From contig NZ_JAMYDU010000014.1 of assembly GCF_024138395.1 (NCBI RefSeq), positions 1 to 64,000 of the forward strand: DNA of 64,000 nt, read 5' to 3'. Below the pieces are notes generated by a model. That model searched no databases. It was not told where the DNA came from and saw nothing but the letters and a program-made list of their open reading frames with translations. Numbering within the stretch: position 1 is the stretch's first letter; every line of letters starts with the position of its first letter. The position numbers were made by a program, and so were the translations under genes. The DNA comes from Pseudomonas mandelii (GTDB lineage Bacteria > Pseudomonadota > Gammaproteobacteria > Pseudomonadales > Pseudomonadaceae). Below, piece by piece: positions 25,550-34,235 of the stretch.

Positions 25550-27010
25550 ATGATCAAATCTTTGCGTCCATTGCTGCTGGCCAGTCTTCTTCTGCCCCTG
25601 GCCCTCCCCGTTTCCGCCGCTTCGATCAACACCGCGCTGTCGCCCAATGTCGAAAAGGCCCTCAAAGCCAGCAAACTGCAGGACAGTGCCTTGTCGCTGG
25701 TGATGATCCCGCTCAACGGCCCGGGCACCCCTACCATTCATAACGCTGATGTTTCGGTTAACCCGGCCTCGACCATGAAGCTGGTGACCACGTACGCCGC
25801 GCTGGAAATGCTCGGCCCGAACCACCAGTGGAAAACCGAGTTCTACACCGATGGCACCCTCAGCGGTGGCATCCTCAACGGCAACCTCTACCTCAAGGGT
25901 GGCGGCGATCCGAAGCTGAACATGGAAAAACTCTGGCTGCTGATGCGCGATTTGCGCGCCAACGGCGTGACGCAAGTCACCGGCGACCTGGTGCTGGACC
26001 GCAATTTCTTCGTGCAACCGCAACTGCCCGAATTCAACGATGACGGCAATGACGAGAACAAACCGTTCCTGGTCAAACCGGACGCGCTGCTGGTCAACCT
26101 CAAGGCCCTGCGCTTCGTGGCCCGCAATGATTCGGGCAAGGTCCTGGTGTCGGTCGAGCCGCCGATTGCCAGCATCCGCATCGACAATCAGGTCAAGGCG
26201 CTCAACTCCAAGCAATGCACCGGTGGCGTGCGCTACAACCCGGTGCCCCAGGCTGATGGCAGCGTCACCGTGACCGTTGGCGGCCAGTTGGGCGAAGGTT
26301 GCAGCTCCCAGACCTACCTGTCGCTGCTCGATCACGCGACCTACACCGCCGGCGCTGTGCGGGCGATCTGGAAAGAATTGGGTGGCAGCATCCAGGGCCA
26401 GGATCGTCTGGCACCGACGCCGAGCAATGCCAAGGTGCTGGCCCGGGCCTATTCGCCAGACCTGGCGGAAATCATTCGCGACATCAACAAATACAGTAAC
26501 AACACCATGGCTCAGCAGTTGTTCCTGAGCCTGGGCCAGAAATTCCGCACTGATGCCGACGGTGACGATGCCAAGGCGGCTCAGCGCGTGGTGCGTCAGT
26601 GGCTGGCAAGGAAAGGCATCACTGCGCCGCATCTGGTAATGGAGAACGGCTCCGGTCTGTCCCGTGCCGAGCGAGTGAGTGCTCGTGAGATGGCTGCAAT
26701 GTTGCAGGCCGCCTGGCGCAGCCCGTATTCCGCCGAATTCATCAGCTCGATGCCGATCGCCGGCACCGACGGCACCATGCGCAAACGTCTGAAACGTACG
26801 GCGATGGCCGGTGAAGCCCACGTGAAGACCGGCACTCTGAACACCGTGCGCGCGATCTCCGGTTACAGCCGCGACATCAATGGCAATACCTGGGCGGTCG
26901 TGGCGATCCTCAACGACAAGGCACCGTTTGGCGCCTCCTCGGTGCTGGATCAGGTGCTGCTGGACCTGTACCGCCAGCCGAAACTGCCGGAAACGGCTTC
27001 GGTGTTGTAA
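25550..27010 (+). CDS. dacB: D-alanyl-D-alanine carboxypeptidase/endopeptidase (PBP4)
   Basis: Periplasmic class C penicillin-binding protein that trims and hydrolyses peptidoglycan cross-links. 486 aa from MIKSLRPLLL, which begins a clear signal peptide (cleavage near VSAAS, about residue 24). Active-site motifs: STMK with nucleophile Ser 74, SNN in NKYSNNTMAQQ, and KTG in AHVKTGTLNT. The long insert between the first two motifs is typical of PBP4. The start at 25550 is chosen because it opens the signal sequence. Confidence 0.95.
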   Translation: MIKSLRPLLLASLLLPLALPVSAASINTALSPNVEKALKASKLQDSALSLVMIPLNGPGTPTIHNADVSVNPASTMKLVTTYAALEMLGPNHQWKTEFYTDGTLSGGILNGNLYLKGGGDPKLNMEKLWLLMRDLRANGVTQVTGDLVLDRNFFVQPQLPEFNDDGNDENKPFLVKPDALLVNLKALRFVARNDSGKVLVSVEPPIASIRIDNQVKALNSKQCTGGVRYNPVPQADGSVTVTVGGQLGEGCSSQTYLSLLDHATYTAGAVRAIWKELGGSIQGQDRLAPTPSNAKVLARAYSPDLAEIIRDINKYSNNTMAQQLFLSLGQKFRTDADGDDAKAAQRVVRQWLARKGITAPHLVMENGSGLSRAERVSAREMAAMLQAAWRSPYSAEFISSMPIAGTDGTMRKRLKRTAMAGEAHVKTGTLNTVRAISGYSRDINGNTWAVVAILNDKAPFGASSVLDQVLLDLYRQPKLPETASVL

Positions 27011-27020
27011 CCCCCAATCT

Positions 27021-27130
27021 GATCGTTCCCACGCTCTGCGTGGGAATGCAGCCGGTGACGCTCCGCGTCACTGCCAAAGCGGACGCGGAGCGTCCATTGA
27101 GGCATTCCCACGCAGAGCGTGGGAACGATC
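27021..27130. repeat. Inverted repeat, GATCGTTCCCACGCTCTGCG family
   Basis: Second copy of the family seen at 8020: outer arms GATCGTTCCCACGCTCTGCG and its complement, inner symmetry GACGCTCCGCGTC. It lies between the convergent dacB and diguanylate cyclase genes. Confidence 0.88.
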
Positions 27131-27144
27131 ATATCCTGCCTGGG

Positions 27145-29535
27145 TTAATTCATCTGCCCCTCAACCCGATCCCTTCCCGCCTGCTTCGCCGCATACACCC
27201 CTGAGTCAGCCCGCAACAGCAGCGCATCCGCACCCTCTCCGGCTCGCCAACTGGCAATCCCGAAACTCGCGGTGACTATCCCGACCTCGTCGATCGGCGC
27301 GCTGCGCAACCCTTGCCACAACTCCACGGCCAGCACATGGGCCTGTTCGCCGTCGATATCCGGACAGAGCACCATGAATTCTTCGCCGCCCAGGCGACAG
27401 AACACATCGGTGCGCCGCAAGCGACCGCCAATGCGCTCGCACACGGCCTGCAACACCCGATCGCCCACCGCATGACCATGCTGGTCATTGATGCGCTTGA
27501 AGTGATCGATGTCGAGCATGATCACCGACAACTCGCCACCGCCGCGCTCGACCCGGGCCATTTCGGTGGTCAAGCGCTCCTGGAAGTAGCGACGATTATG
27601 GATTCCGGTCAGGGAGTCGGTCACCGACAGTGCGCGCAATTCCTCTTCCACACGCTTGAGGTCGGAAATGTCAGAGATGTAGCCATGCCAGAGCACACCG
27701 CCACCGGGCAGTTCCTCTGGCGTCGCTTCGCCTCGGACCCAACGCAGACCACGCTCGGGCAATTGCACGCGGTACTCCTCACGCCATGGGCTGAGGTTGT
27801 CCGCCGACGCCTGGAGCGAGAAGCGGACCCGGCGCGTATCCTGAGGATGAATCCGCGCGAACACCGCCTCGGCGTTGAGCAACAGCACGTCCGGCTCGAG
27901 TTCGTAGATTTCGCGGATGCCGTCGCTGGCGTAGATCACGCTGAAGCGCCCATCGAATTCCATCTTGAACTGGTAGATTCCGCCGGGCACATGGGCGCTG
28001 AGTTTCTTCAACAACAGGTCCCGTGCCGCCAGCGCTTCGTGGACGCGCTTGCGCTCGGTGATGTCGATACAAATCGCCAGGTGTCCGACCCACAAGCCTT
28101 GCTCGTCGAGGACCGGGGTCGCCAGCATGTTCACCGTCACGTGACTGCCGTCGTGACGGACCAACGTCCACTCCCGGGCTTCGTGACCGCCCTCTTCCCC
28201 GCCTTCGACCAACATCGCCTGACACGTCGGGATCGGCTTGCCATAGCGCGCGCTCAACTCCGCCGAGCGCGCTTCGAGTTCCCGGGGCAGATGCAGACTT
28301 TCCAGGGTCATATGGCCTACGACCTGCGCACTGGAATAACCGAGCATTTGCTCTGCACCGGCGTTGAAGGTGCTAATCACCCCGCGCAAGTCGGTGGCGA
28401 TGATTGCCACCTGCGTCGCGGCATCCAGCACACCGCGCAACTGGCCATGCGTGCCGCGCAACTCTTGCTCACGGTCGTGCAGCTCTTGGGTCCGCTGCTC
28501 CACCATCTTCAGCGCTCGCCGGCGCTGGTTGACCAGCACATAGAGAAACACACTGAGCAGCAAACTGAGCAAACCGCCGAGCACCACCAGGCTGGCTACC
28601 GAGGAATGGTTGGCTTTCAGGAACGCAGCGCTGGGGCGCATATCCACTTGATAATCATGGTCGGCCAGACGCAGCAAACGCGTGGAGGACAAGTCACTGG
28701 CCCCCGCGGTGTTGGTCGACTCGTACAACACTTCGTGTTGATCATCGGTGGACAAGTCGAGGATGCGCACCGAGAGAGAGTCATGATTCTCGTCCGGTAG
28801 CCCGTCCGCCAGCAGCTGGCGCATGCTGATCACCGCCATGACATAGCCGGCGGGTGCGGCATTCGGAAGGTTCTGACGACTGACTGGCGCTACCAGCAAC
28901 ACACCCCGCGAATAGGCCGGCTCGATGCCTACCAGATGCAACGGTTGCGACACGGCCATGTTGCCGTTGCGATCGGCTCGTTCCAGGGTCGAACGGCGTA
29001 GGGGCTGGGCCAGCAGGTCGTAACCCAGCGGCGTGGGCAGTCGGCTCTGGGTTTGGGTGTAGAGCACGGGTACGTATTCATCTCGCAAGCCGGCTGGCTG
29101 CAACTGACCATCGGCGTTGAGTTCTCGAAAGATGAAATTGCTCACACCCTGTTCAAGCACCGCGCGTTCAAGTAGAGGGCGTTCGGCGCGGGAAACCCGG
29201 GGAGCCCAGGAGTAGGCTTGGGTGCGACGCAAAAGAGGTTTGGCGTAACCGTCGAATTCCTCGCGGGACACCGATTCGGAATTGACGAAGAACCGGCGCA
29301 GGCCATCGAGGCGCTGCTCCTGATCTTCGAAACGTTCTTCGATACGGCTGTAACGTTCACTGGCGAGCAGCTGAAAACGTTGCCGCAATTGCTGATGAAA
29401 TTGATTGAACGTCGCCCAGGCCAGCAACCCCGTGAGAATCCCGCCGACGAACAATGCCAACAGCGCGACCAGCCAGGCCGAAACATCTTCGCGGATAAAA
29501 CCCAGGATCTTGGGGCGCACGGCGTGCAACGACAT
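27145..29535 (-). CDS. CHASE-PAS-GGDEF diguanylate cyclase
   Basis: Membrane-bound sensor enzyme predicted to make cyclic-di-GMP; 796 aa. An N-terminal membrane helix (about 18-40, WLVALLALFVGGILTGLLAWATF) precedes a periplasmic CHASE domain (about 60-300). A second membrane helix (about 312-335, SVASLVVLGGLLSLLLSVFLYVLV) and a short coiled coil follow. Then come two PAS/PAC domains (about 365-625) and GGDEF (about 630-790). The active site reads GGEEF and is preceded by an RxxD inhibitory site (RRTD, five residues before). Unlike the protein at 3659, it has no EAL domain. The ligand sensed by CHASE is unknown. Confidence 0.93.
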   Translation of the reverse strand: MSLHAVRPKILGFIREDVSAWLVALLALFVGGILTGLLAWATFNQFHQQLRQRFQLLASERYSRIEERFEDQEQRLDGLRRFFVNSESVSREEFDGYAKPLLRRTQAYSWAPRVSRAERPLLERAVLEQGVSNFIFRELNADGQLQPAGLRDEYVPVLYTQTQSRLPTPLGYDLLAQPLRRSTLERADRNGNMAVSQPLHLVGIEPAYSRGVLLVAPVSRQNLPNAAPAGYVMAVISMRQLLADGLPDENHDSLSVRILDLSTDDQHEVLYESTNTAGASDLSSTRLLRLADHDYQVDMRPSAAFLKANHSSVASLVVLGGLLSLLLSVFLYVLVNQRRRALKMVEQRTQELHDREQELRGTHGQLRGVLDAATQVAIIATDLRGVISTFNAGAEQMLGYSSAQVVGHMTLESLHLPRELEARSAELSARYGKPIPTCQAMLVEGGEEGGHEAREWTLVRHDGSHVTVNMLATPVLDEQGLWVGHLAICIDITERKRVHEALAARDLLLKKLSAHVPGGIYQFKMEFDGRFSVIYASDGIREIYELEPDVLLLNAEAVFARIHPQDTRRVRFSLQASADNLSPWREEYRVQLPERGLRWVRGEATPEELPGGGVLWHGYISDISDLKRVEEELRALSVTDSLTGIHNRRYFQERLTTEMARVERGGGELSVIMLDIDHFKRINDQHGHAVGDRVLQAVCERIGGRLRRTDVFCRLGGEEFMVLCPDIDGEQAHVLAVELWQGLRSAPIDEVGIVTASFGIASWRAGEGADALLLRADSGVYAAKQAGRDRVEGQMN

Positions 29536-29632
29536 AGATACAACTCAAAACGCCAGGTGCCGGAAAAGCCCATTGGCCACGAGTTGAGTTATAGCTATTA
29601 GCCATTAATTTGACCAGCACTGAAAGAACCCA

Positions 29633-29656
29633 AGAGCCTTTAAAAATCAAGGCTCT
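29633..29656 (-). terminator. Hairpin downstream of rlmL
   Basis: AGAGCCTT and AAGGCTCT form an 8-bp stem with an 8-base loop just after the rlmL stop. There is no T run on the minus strand, so it may be an mRNA 3' end stabiliser rather than a true terminator. Confidence 0.4.
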
Positions 29657-29677
29657 GGATCCAATCAGGCTCAAGTA

Positions 29678-31948
29678 TCAGCGAGCAGTGATCTTCCACG
29701 CACGGTGGATCTTGCCATTACGGGCGAAATCCGGATCGATGGTCTGGGCGGTGATTTCTTCAACGGCATAACGCTCGGCAAGGTTTTCCTCGAGCGTGAA
29801 CTTGCGGAAGTTGTTGGAGAAGTACAACACCCCGCCCGGCGCCAGACGCGCCATGGCCAGGTCGATCAACTGCACCTGATCACGCTGCACGTCGAAGATC
29901 CCTTCCATGCGCTTGGAGTTGGAGAAGGTCGGCGGGTCGATGAAGATCAGGTCGTACTCGTCACGGCAGGCATCGAGCCAAGCCATCACATCACCCTGCT
30001 CCAGACGGTTCTTGTCGGAGAAACCGTTCAGCGACAGGTTACGCCGCGCCCAATCCAGATAGGTTTTCGACAAGTCGACGCTGGTGGTGCTGCGCGCGCC
30101 ACCCTTGGCCGCATGAACGCTGGCGGTCGCGGTATAGCAATACAGGTTGAGGAAGCGCTTGCCGGCTGCCTCTTTCTGAATCCGCATGCGCATCGGCCGG
30201 TGGTCGAGAAACAGGCCGGTGTCGAGGTAGTCGGTGAGGTTCACCAGCAGCTGGATGCCGCCTTCGTTGACCTCGACGAACTTGCCCTGTGCTGCCTGAC
30301 GCTCGTACTGCTTGGTGCCGCTCTGACGCTCGCGACGTTTGACTACCACGCGGTTCTTGTCGATGTTCAACGCCTGCGGGATCGCCGCCAGGGCATCGAA
30401 CATCCGCGCCGAGGCTTTTTCCGGATCGATGGATTTCGGCGCGGCGTATTCCTGAACGTGGACCCAGTCGTGATACAGGTCGATGGCCATGGAATATTCC
30501 GGCATGTCGGCATCATAGACGCGGTAGCAGTCGATGCCTTCACGCTTGACCCACTTACCGAGGGCCTTGAGGTTCTTTTGCAGGCGGTTGGCAAACATCT
30601 GCCCGCCTTCGCTCAAGCGCGGTTGCTCGATCACCACCGGGGCCGGTTTGATCGGGTTGCCATTCTTGTTGTACTTCTCGTACTTGCCCGGCGCTTCGAT
30701 GTTCGACGGTGCATCGGACTCGGCCTGTTCGCGCTCGATCTGGCGCTGTTCCGGAGTACGACGCTCGCCGGTGACGAACTGGTCCGGCGTGACCTTGATC
30801 AGCAGCAATTTGCACGGCAAGGCGCCGTTCCAGAACGAATACTGCTTGTGGCTGCGGATGCCCATGCGCTTGCCCAAGTCCGGGGCGCCGGTGAATACCG
30901 CCGCTTCCCAGTTCAGGCACGCCTGACGCAGACGTTCGCCGAGATTCTGGTAGAGGTAGAGCAGGCTCGCCTCATCGCCCAGACGCTCGCCGTACGGCGG
31001 GTTGCAGATCACCAGGCCTTTCTGGTTCTGGTCCGGCCGCGGCTCGAACGTCGCGACTTCGCCCTGGTAGATCTTGATCCACTCGCTCAGGCCGGCACGT
31101 TCGACGTTATTGCGGCCCGGTTGAATCAGGCGTGGGTCAGCTTCGTAACCGCGAATCCACAGCGGTGGCTTGGCCAGGCCAGCCGCAGCGCGTTCGGTGG
31201 CTTCTTCGTGGAGTTTTTTCCACAGCGCCGGCACGTGGCCGAGCCAAGCGGTGAAGCCCCATTGCTCGCGACGCAGGTTCGGCGCCATGTCGGCGGCGAT
31301 CATCGCTGCTTCGACCAGGAACGTACCAACACCGCACATCGGGTCAGCCAGCGCGCCGCCATCGGCGGCAATCCGTGGCCAGCCGGAACGGATCAGAATC
31401 GCGGCCGCGAGGTTTTCCTTCAGCGGCGCCGCGCCTTGCTGCAAGCGATAACCGCGCTGGTGCAGGCTGTGACCGGACAGGTCGAGGGACAGAATCGCTT
31501 CGCCACGGTCCAGGCGCAGGTGAATGCGCAGGTCCGGGTTGAGCTTGTCGATCGACGGACGGTCGCCTTGCGGAGTACGCAGTTTATCGACGATGGCGTC
31601 TTTGACCTTCAAGGCGCCGAAGTGCGTGTTATCGATGCCCGAACCGTGACCGCTGAACTCGACGGCCAGGGTGCCATCGTTGAGCATGTGGTCTTGCCAC
31701 TCGATATCCAGCACGCCGTGATAGAGGTCTTCGGCGTCCTTCATCGGGAAGCGCTTGAGCACCAGCAGCACCCGGTTCGCCAGACGCGACCACAGGCACA
31801 GGCGATAGGCGGTTTCCATGGTGGCCATGCCGCGCACAGCCGAGGTGTGCTCACGTGCTTCCTCAAGGCCAAGCCCGACGGCTTCCTCGATAAGCAGGCC
31901 TTCAAGGCCTTTGGGGCAAGTGAGGAAGAGTTCGAAACGATCGGACAT
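29678..31948 (-). CDS. rlmL: 23S rRNA (guanine) methyltransferase RlmKL
   Basis: Bifunctional enzyme that in E. coli methylates G2445 (N2) and G2069 (N7) of 23S rRNA. 756 aa from MSDRFELFLTCPKGLE. Order: THUMP domain (about 45-155), first methyltransferase with ADPMCGVGTFLVEAA and the catalytic-type NPPYGER, and a second methyltransferase near the C-terminus with FLNLYCYTATASVHAAKGGA and IFIDPPTFSNSKRM. The upstream 12-codon extension is unlikely. It is monocistronic and divergent from rmf, another ribosome-related gene. Confidence 0.95.
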   Translation of the reverse strand: MSDRFELFLTCPKGLEGLLIEEAVGLGLEEAREHTSAVRGMATMETAYRLCLWSRLANRVLLVLKRFPMKDAEDLYHGVLDIEWQDHMLNDGTLAVEFSGHGSGIDNTHFGALKVKDAIVDKLRTPQGDRPSIDKLNPDLRIHLRLDRGEAILSLDLSGHSLHQRGYRLQQGAAPLKENLAAAILIRSGWPRIAADGGALADPMCGVGTFLVEAAMIAADMAPNLRREQWGFTAWLGHVPALWKKLHEEATERAAAGLAKPPLWIRGYEADPRLIQPGRNNVERAGLSEWIKIYQGEVATFEPRPDQNQKGLVICNPPYGERLGDEASLLYLYQNLGERLRQACLNWEAAVFTGAPDLGKRMGIRSHKQYSFWNGALPCKLLLIKVTPDQFVTGERRTPEQRQIEREQAESDAPSNIEAPGKYEKYNKNGNPIKPAPVVIEQPRLSEGGQMFANRLQKNLKALGKWVKREGIDCYRVYDADMPEYSMAIDLYHDWVHVQEYAAPKSIDPEKASARMFDALAAIPQALNIDKNRVVVKRRERQSGTKQYERQAAQGKFVEVNEGGIQLLVNLTDYLDTGLFLDHRPMRMRIQKEAAGKRFLNLYCYTATASVHAAKGGARSTTSVDLSKTYLDWARRNLSLNGFSDKNRLEQGDVMAWLDACRDEYDLIFIDPPTFSNSKRMEGIFDVQRDQVQLIDLAMARLAPGGVLYFSNNFRKFTLEENLAERYAVEEITAQTIDPDFARNGKIHRAWKITAR

Positions 31949-32350
31949 GGTAATTCCAGAGCCTTTAGCTAAGTGAACCGGCAACGCATTGCCGATCCGG
32001 TTTTCAATCAGGCGCTTTTCTAACAGAGCGCCCGCGTGGCACGAAGGTGTGCCGTCCCCACCCTGACTGCTCGGGGTTAAAAGAGCTTAGATGCCAGGAC
32101 AGATATAAAAGTTGATGCAACAAAATGTCATAAGTCGACCCTTCGTCGAATAATCCCCAAGTGCAACGGGTGTCATTCTCGTTAAAGGCTTACCTCTACC
32201 ATCTAGCGCAGGCCCCGATCATACCGGGGTTTGGCCAAGGAACGCCGGACAAATATCGTGTTACTTATGGCCATAGCATCTTTATGGTTACGTTCTTATG
32301 ACAAAACGATCATTCCCTCGATGTGACGCATTGGTTAGAACTCAACTCAG
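31949..32350. other. Intergenic region between rlmL and the rmf leader
   Basis: About 400 bp with no credible coding frame, low in G+C compared with its neighbours and rich in A/T stretches. It should contain the divergent rlmL and rmf promoters. Short inverted repeats occur (CCGG...CCGG near 31978-32000; CCCCGATCATACCGGGG at 32213-32229), the latter a small hairpin without a T run. Nothing else stands out. Confidence 0.4.
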
Positions 32351-32442
32351 GTTGACGTCGCAACGGCGTCAACACCTTGGCTCGCGACGCCGGCAGCGAG
32401 CCACCAACGGCAGGATTTTTCTGCCTGACCTCGATTGAGGTC
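32351..32442 (+). ncRNA. rmf leader RNA (four consecutive stem-loops)
   Basis: Four perfect stem-loops lie in a row just before rmf: GTTGACG/CGTCAAC (32351-32373), GGCTCGC/GCGAGCC (32379-32402), GGCAG/CTGCC (32409-32425) and GACCTC/GAGGTC (32427-32442). The rmf ATG follows 40 bases later. A conserved structured RNA called the rmf motif is known upstream of Pseudomonas rmf genes from comparative genomics; position and structure fit it. Its function is not established to my knowledge. Confidence 0.75.
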
Positions 32443-32481
32443 GACGCGATAAATACAGTCAACAAGTGAGGGCAACACCCT

Positions 32482-32697
32482 ATGAGAAGACTTAAGCGTG
32501 ATCCGTTGGAAAGAGCATTTTTGCGCGGATATCAATATGGCGTTGGTGGTAAATCCCGTGAGCTTTGCCCATTTACTCTACCGTCGGTACGCCAAGCCTG
32601 GATCAATGGCTGGCGAGAAGGACGCGGCGACAACTGGGACGGTATGACCGGCACTGCGGGAATCCACAGACTCAACGAACTTCACGCCGTCGGCTAA
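32482..32697 (+). CDS. rmf: Ribosome modulation factor
   Basis: Small basic protein that dimerises 70S ribosomes into inactive 100S particles in stationary phase. 71 aa, with the family pattern MRRLKRDPLERAFLRGYQYG, a central GGKSRELCPF and WINGWREGRGDNWDG. It is preceded by GAGGGCAACACCCT, a usable ribosome site within a small hairpin (GGG...CCC) that could modulate initiation, and by the structured leader. A strong terminator follows. Confidence 0.96.
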   Translation: MRRLKRDPLERAFLRGYQYGVGGKSRELCPFTLPSVRQAWINGWREGRGDNWDGMTGTAGIHRLNELHAVG

Positions 32698-32781
32698 TAC
32701 AGGGCACACACTCCGACACGACAATCTGATTACGCAACGACTTAACCACGCACGTCCCATCCGGACGGCGGGCTTCGGCCC

Positions 32782-32809
32782 AGGGGCTCCTTCGAGGAGC
32801 CCTTTTTTA
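32782..32809 (+). terminator. Intrinsic terminator after rmf
   Basis: GGGCTCC pairs with GGAGCCC around a TTCGA loop and is followed by TTTTTT. It lies about 85 bp after the rmf stop codon. Confidence 0.9.
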
Positions 32810-32836
32810 TGTCCTTTCATCTCATACACCGAACGT

Positions 32837-32983
32837 TGTAGCAGCTGCCGAGCCTGCGAGGCTGCGTTCGGCGGCGCAGCCGTCGTGAAATCAGACATCG
32901 CCGCGTTACAGGTACACCGTGTATGCAGGGTTTACGACGGCTGCGCCGCCGAACGCAGCCTCGCAGGCTCGGCAGCTGCTACA
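32837..32983. repeat. Inverted repeat, GTAGCAGCTGCCGAGCC family
   Basis: GTAGCAGCTGCCGAGCCTGC at the left and its exact complement at the right, with inner arms GGCGGCGCAGCC and GGCTGCGCCGCC. Same family as 6659 and 60882. It separates the convergent rmf and pyrD genes. Confidence 0.9.
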
Positions 32984-32987
32984 AGGG

Positions 32988-34007
32988 TTAGCGCAGGGCC
33001 GCGATGGCGTCTACGGATTCACGAATCAACGCCGGGCCTTTGTAGATGAAGCCGGAGTAGAGCTGCACCAGGCTCGCACCCGCGGCAATTTTCTCAGCCG
33101 CGTGCTTGCCTTCGGTGATGCCGCCCACAGCGATGATCGGCAAGCGACCACCCAGTTCCGTCGCCAGCACTTTCACCGTATGAGTGCTCTTGTCGCGAAC
33201 CGGTGCACCAGACAAACCGCCCGCCTCCTCACCATGTTCCATGCCTTCGACGCCAACGCGGCTCAGGGTGGTGTTGGTGGCAATCACCGCATCCATCCCG
33301 GTTTCAATCAACGCTTGAGCGACTTGGGCGGTTTCTTCGTCGGTCATGTCTGGCGCGATCTTGATCGCCAGCGGAACATGTTTGCCGTGGCGCAGGGCCA
33401 GTTCCGCCCGGCGGGTGGCCAGGTCGGCGAGCAATTGCTTGAGCGAATCGCCGAATTGCAGGCTGCGCAGGCCCGGGGTGTTCGGCGAACTGACATTGAC
33501 CGTCACGTAGCTGGCGTGGGCATAGACCTTGTCCAGGCAGATCAGGTAATCGTCGACCGCACGTTCAACCGGCGTATCGAAGTTCTTGCCGATGTTGATG
33601 CCCAGCACGCCCTTGTACTTGGCTGCCGCCACGCGAGCGAGCAAGTGATCGACACCGAGGTTGTTGAAGCCCATGCGGTTGATGATCGCCTCGGCGTCCG
33701 GCAAGCGGAAAATCCGTGGTTTCGGGTTGCCCGGTTGCGGACGCGGGGTGATGGTGCCGATTTCGACGAAACCGAAACCCAATTGGGCAAACCCGTCGAT
33801 TGCCGCGCCGTTTTTGTCCAGACCGGCCGCCAAACCCACCGGGTTCGGGAACTCCAGGCCCATGACCGTCACCGGCAGTTTCGCCGGTGCCTTGCACAGC
33901 AAGCCGTTGAGGCCCAAACGCCCGCCCGCGCCAATCAGGTCCAGGGACAGATCGTGGGAGGTTTCCGGGGAAAGTTTGAACAACAGCTGACGGGCCAGGG
34001 TGTACAT
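32988..34007 (-). CDS. pyrD: Dihydroorotate dehydrogenase (quinone), class 2
   Basis: Membrane-associated enzyme of pyrimidine synthesis that oxidises dihydroorotate to orotate with quinone as acceptor. 339 aa from MYTLARQLLFKLSPETSHDL; this amphipathic N-terminal part is the quinone/membrane segment of class 2 enzymes. FMN-binding motifs: PVGLAAGLDKNG and, near the end, IIAVGGITEG; catalytic loop with YVTVNVSSPNTPGLRSLQ containing the class 2 Ser. The longer upstream frame (to 34133) overlaps the nasS promoter region and is rejected. It is divergent from nasS. Confidence 0.96.
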   Translation of the reverse strand: MYTLARQLLFKLSPETSHDLSLDLIGAGGRLGLNGLLCKAPAKLPVTVMGLEFPNPVGLAAGLDKNGAAIDGFAQLGFGFVEIGTITPRPQPGNPKPRIFRLPDAEAIINRMGFNNLGVDHLLARVAAAKYKGVLGINIGKNFDTPVERAVDDYLICLDKVYAHASYVTVNVSSPNTPGLRSLQFGDSLKQLLADLATRRAELALRHGKHVPLAIKIAPDMTDEETAQVAQALIETGMDAVIATNTTLSRVGVEGMEHGEEAGGLSGAPVRDKSTHTVKVLATELGGRLPIIAVGGITEGKHAAEKIAAGASLVQLYSGFIYKGPALIRESVDAIAALR

Positions 34008-34098
34008 GGGCAGGCTTGACTCGGTTGGCGATGAGAGGCGGCGATTATAGCCGCGCATCAGGGCTTCACGCGAGGCGCGCAATAAAATCAGCCAGCGA

Positions 34099-34114
34099 TG
34101 GCATATGCCTTGCA
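34099..34114 (+). promoter_or_regulatory. Sigma-54 promoter of nasS
   Basis: TGGCAT-N5-TTGCA matches the -24/-12 consensus (GG and GC at the required spacing). Expected start near 34125, seven bases before the first ANTAR-type stem-loop. Confidence 0.75.
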
Positions 34115-34131
34115 CCGTCACAAGCATCAGC

Positions 34132-34219
34132 ACTCATGCCAACGGCGGGATGAGTGGAAGGACAATGGCGTCGTCACCCGGCTTTGCTCACGCAAAGGCC
34201 TTGGGACGACGCTTTTTTT
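34132..34219 (+). promoter_or_regulatory. ANTAR-type antiterminator leader of nasS
   Basis: First stem-loop: ACTCATGCC and GGGATGAGT (one mismatch) close the hexaloop AACGGC. Second: GAC/GTC closes the hexaloop AATGGC at 34164-34169. Both loops have A1 and G4, the feature ANTAR proteins recognise. The second stem's right arm is part of the left arm of a terminator (GCGTCGTC at 34168-34175, GACGACGC at 34205-34212, then seven T), so the two folds exclude each other. It predicts that NasT controls its own operon. Confidence 0.75.
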
Positions 34220-34235
34220 GGAAGGTGCGAAATCG

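Noticed and set aside
29705..31972. A 755-codon open frame opposite rlmL
   Set aside because: Antisense shadow of a conserved gene; composition is typical of reversed coding sequence.
34007..34133. A longer PyrD with 42 extra N-terminal residues
   Set aside because: The extension would run through the sigma-54 promoter of nasS, and the protein from MYTLARQLLF is the normal class 2 length.
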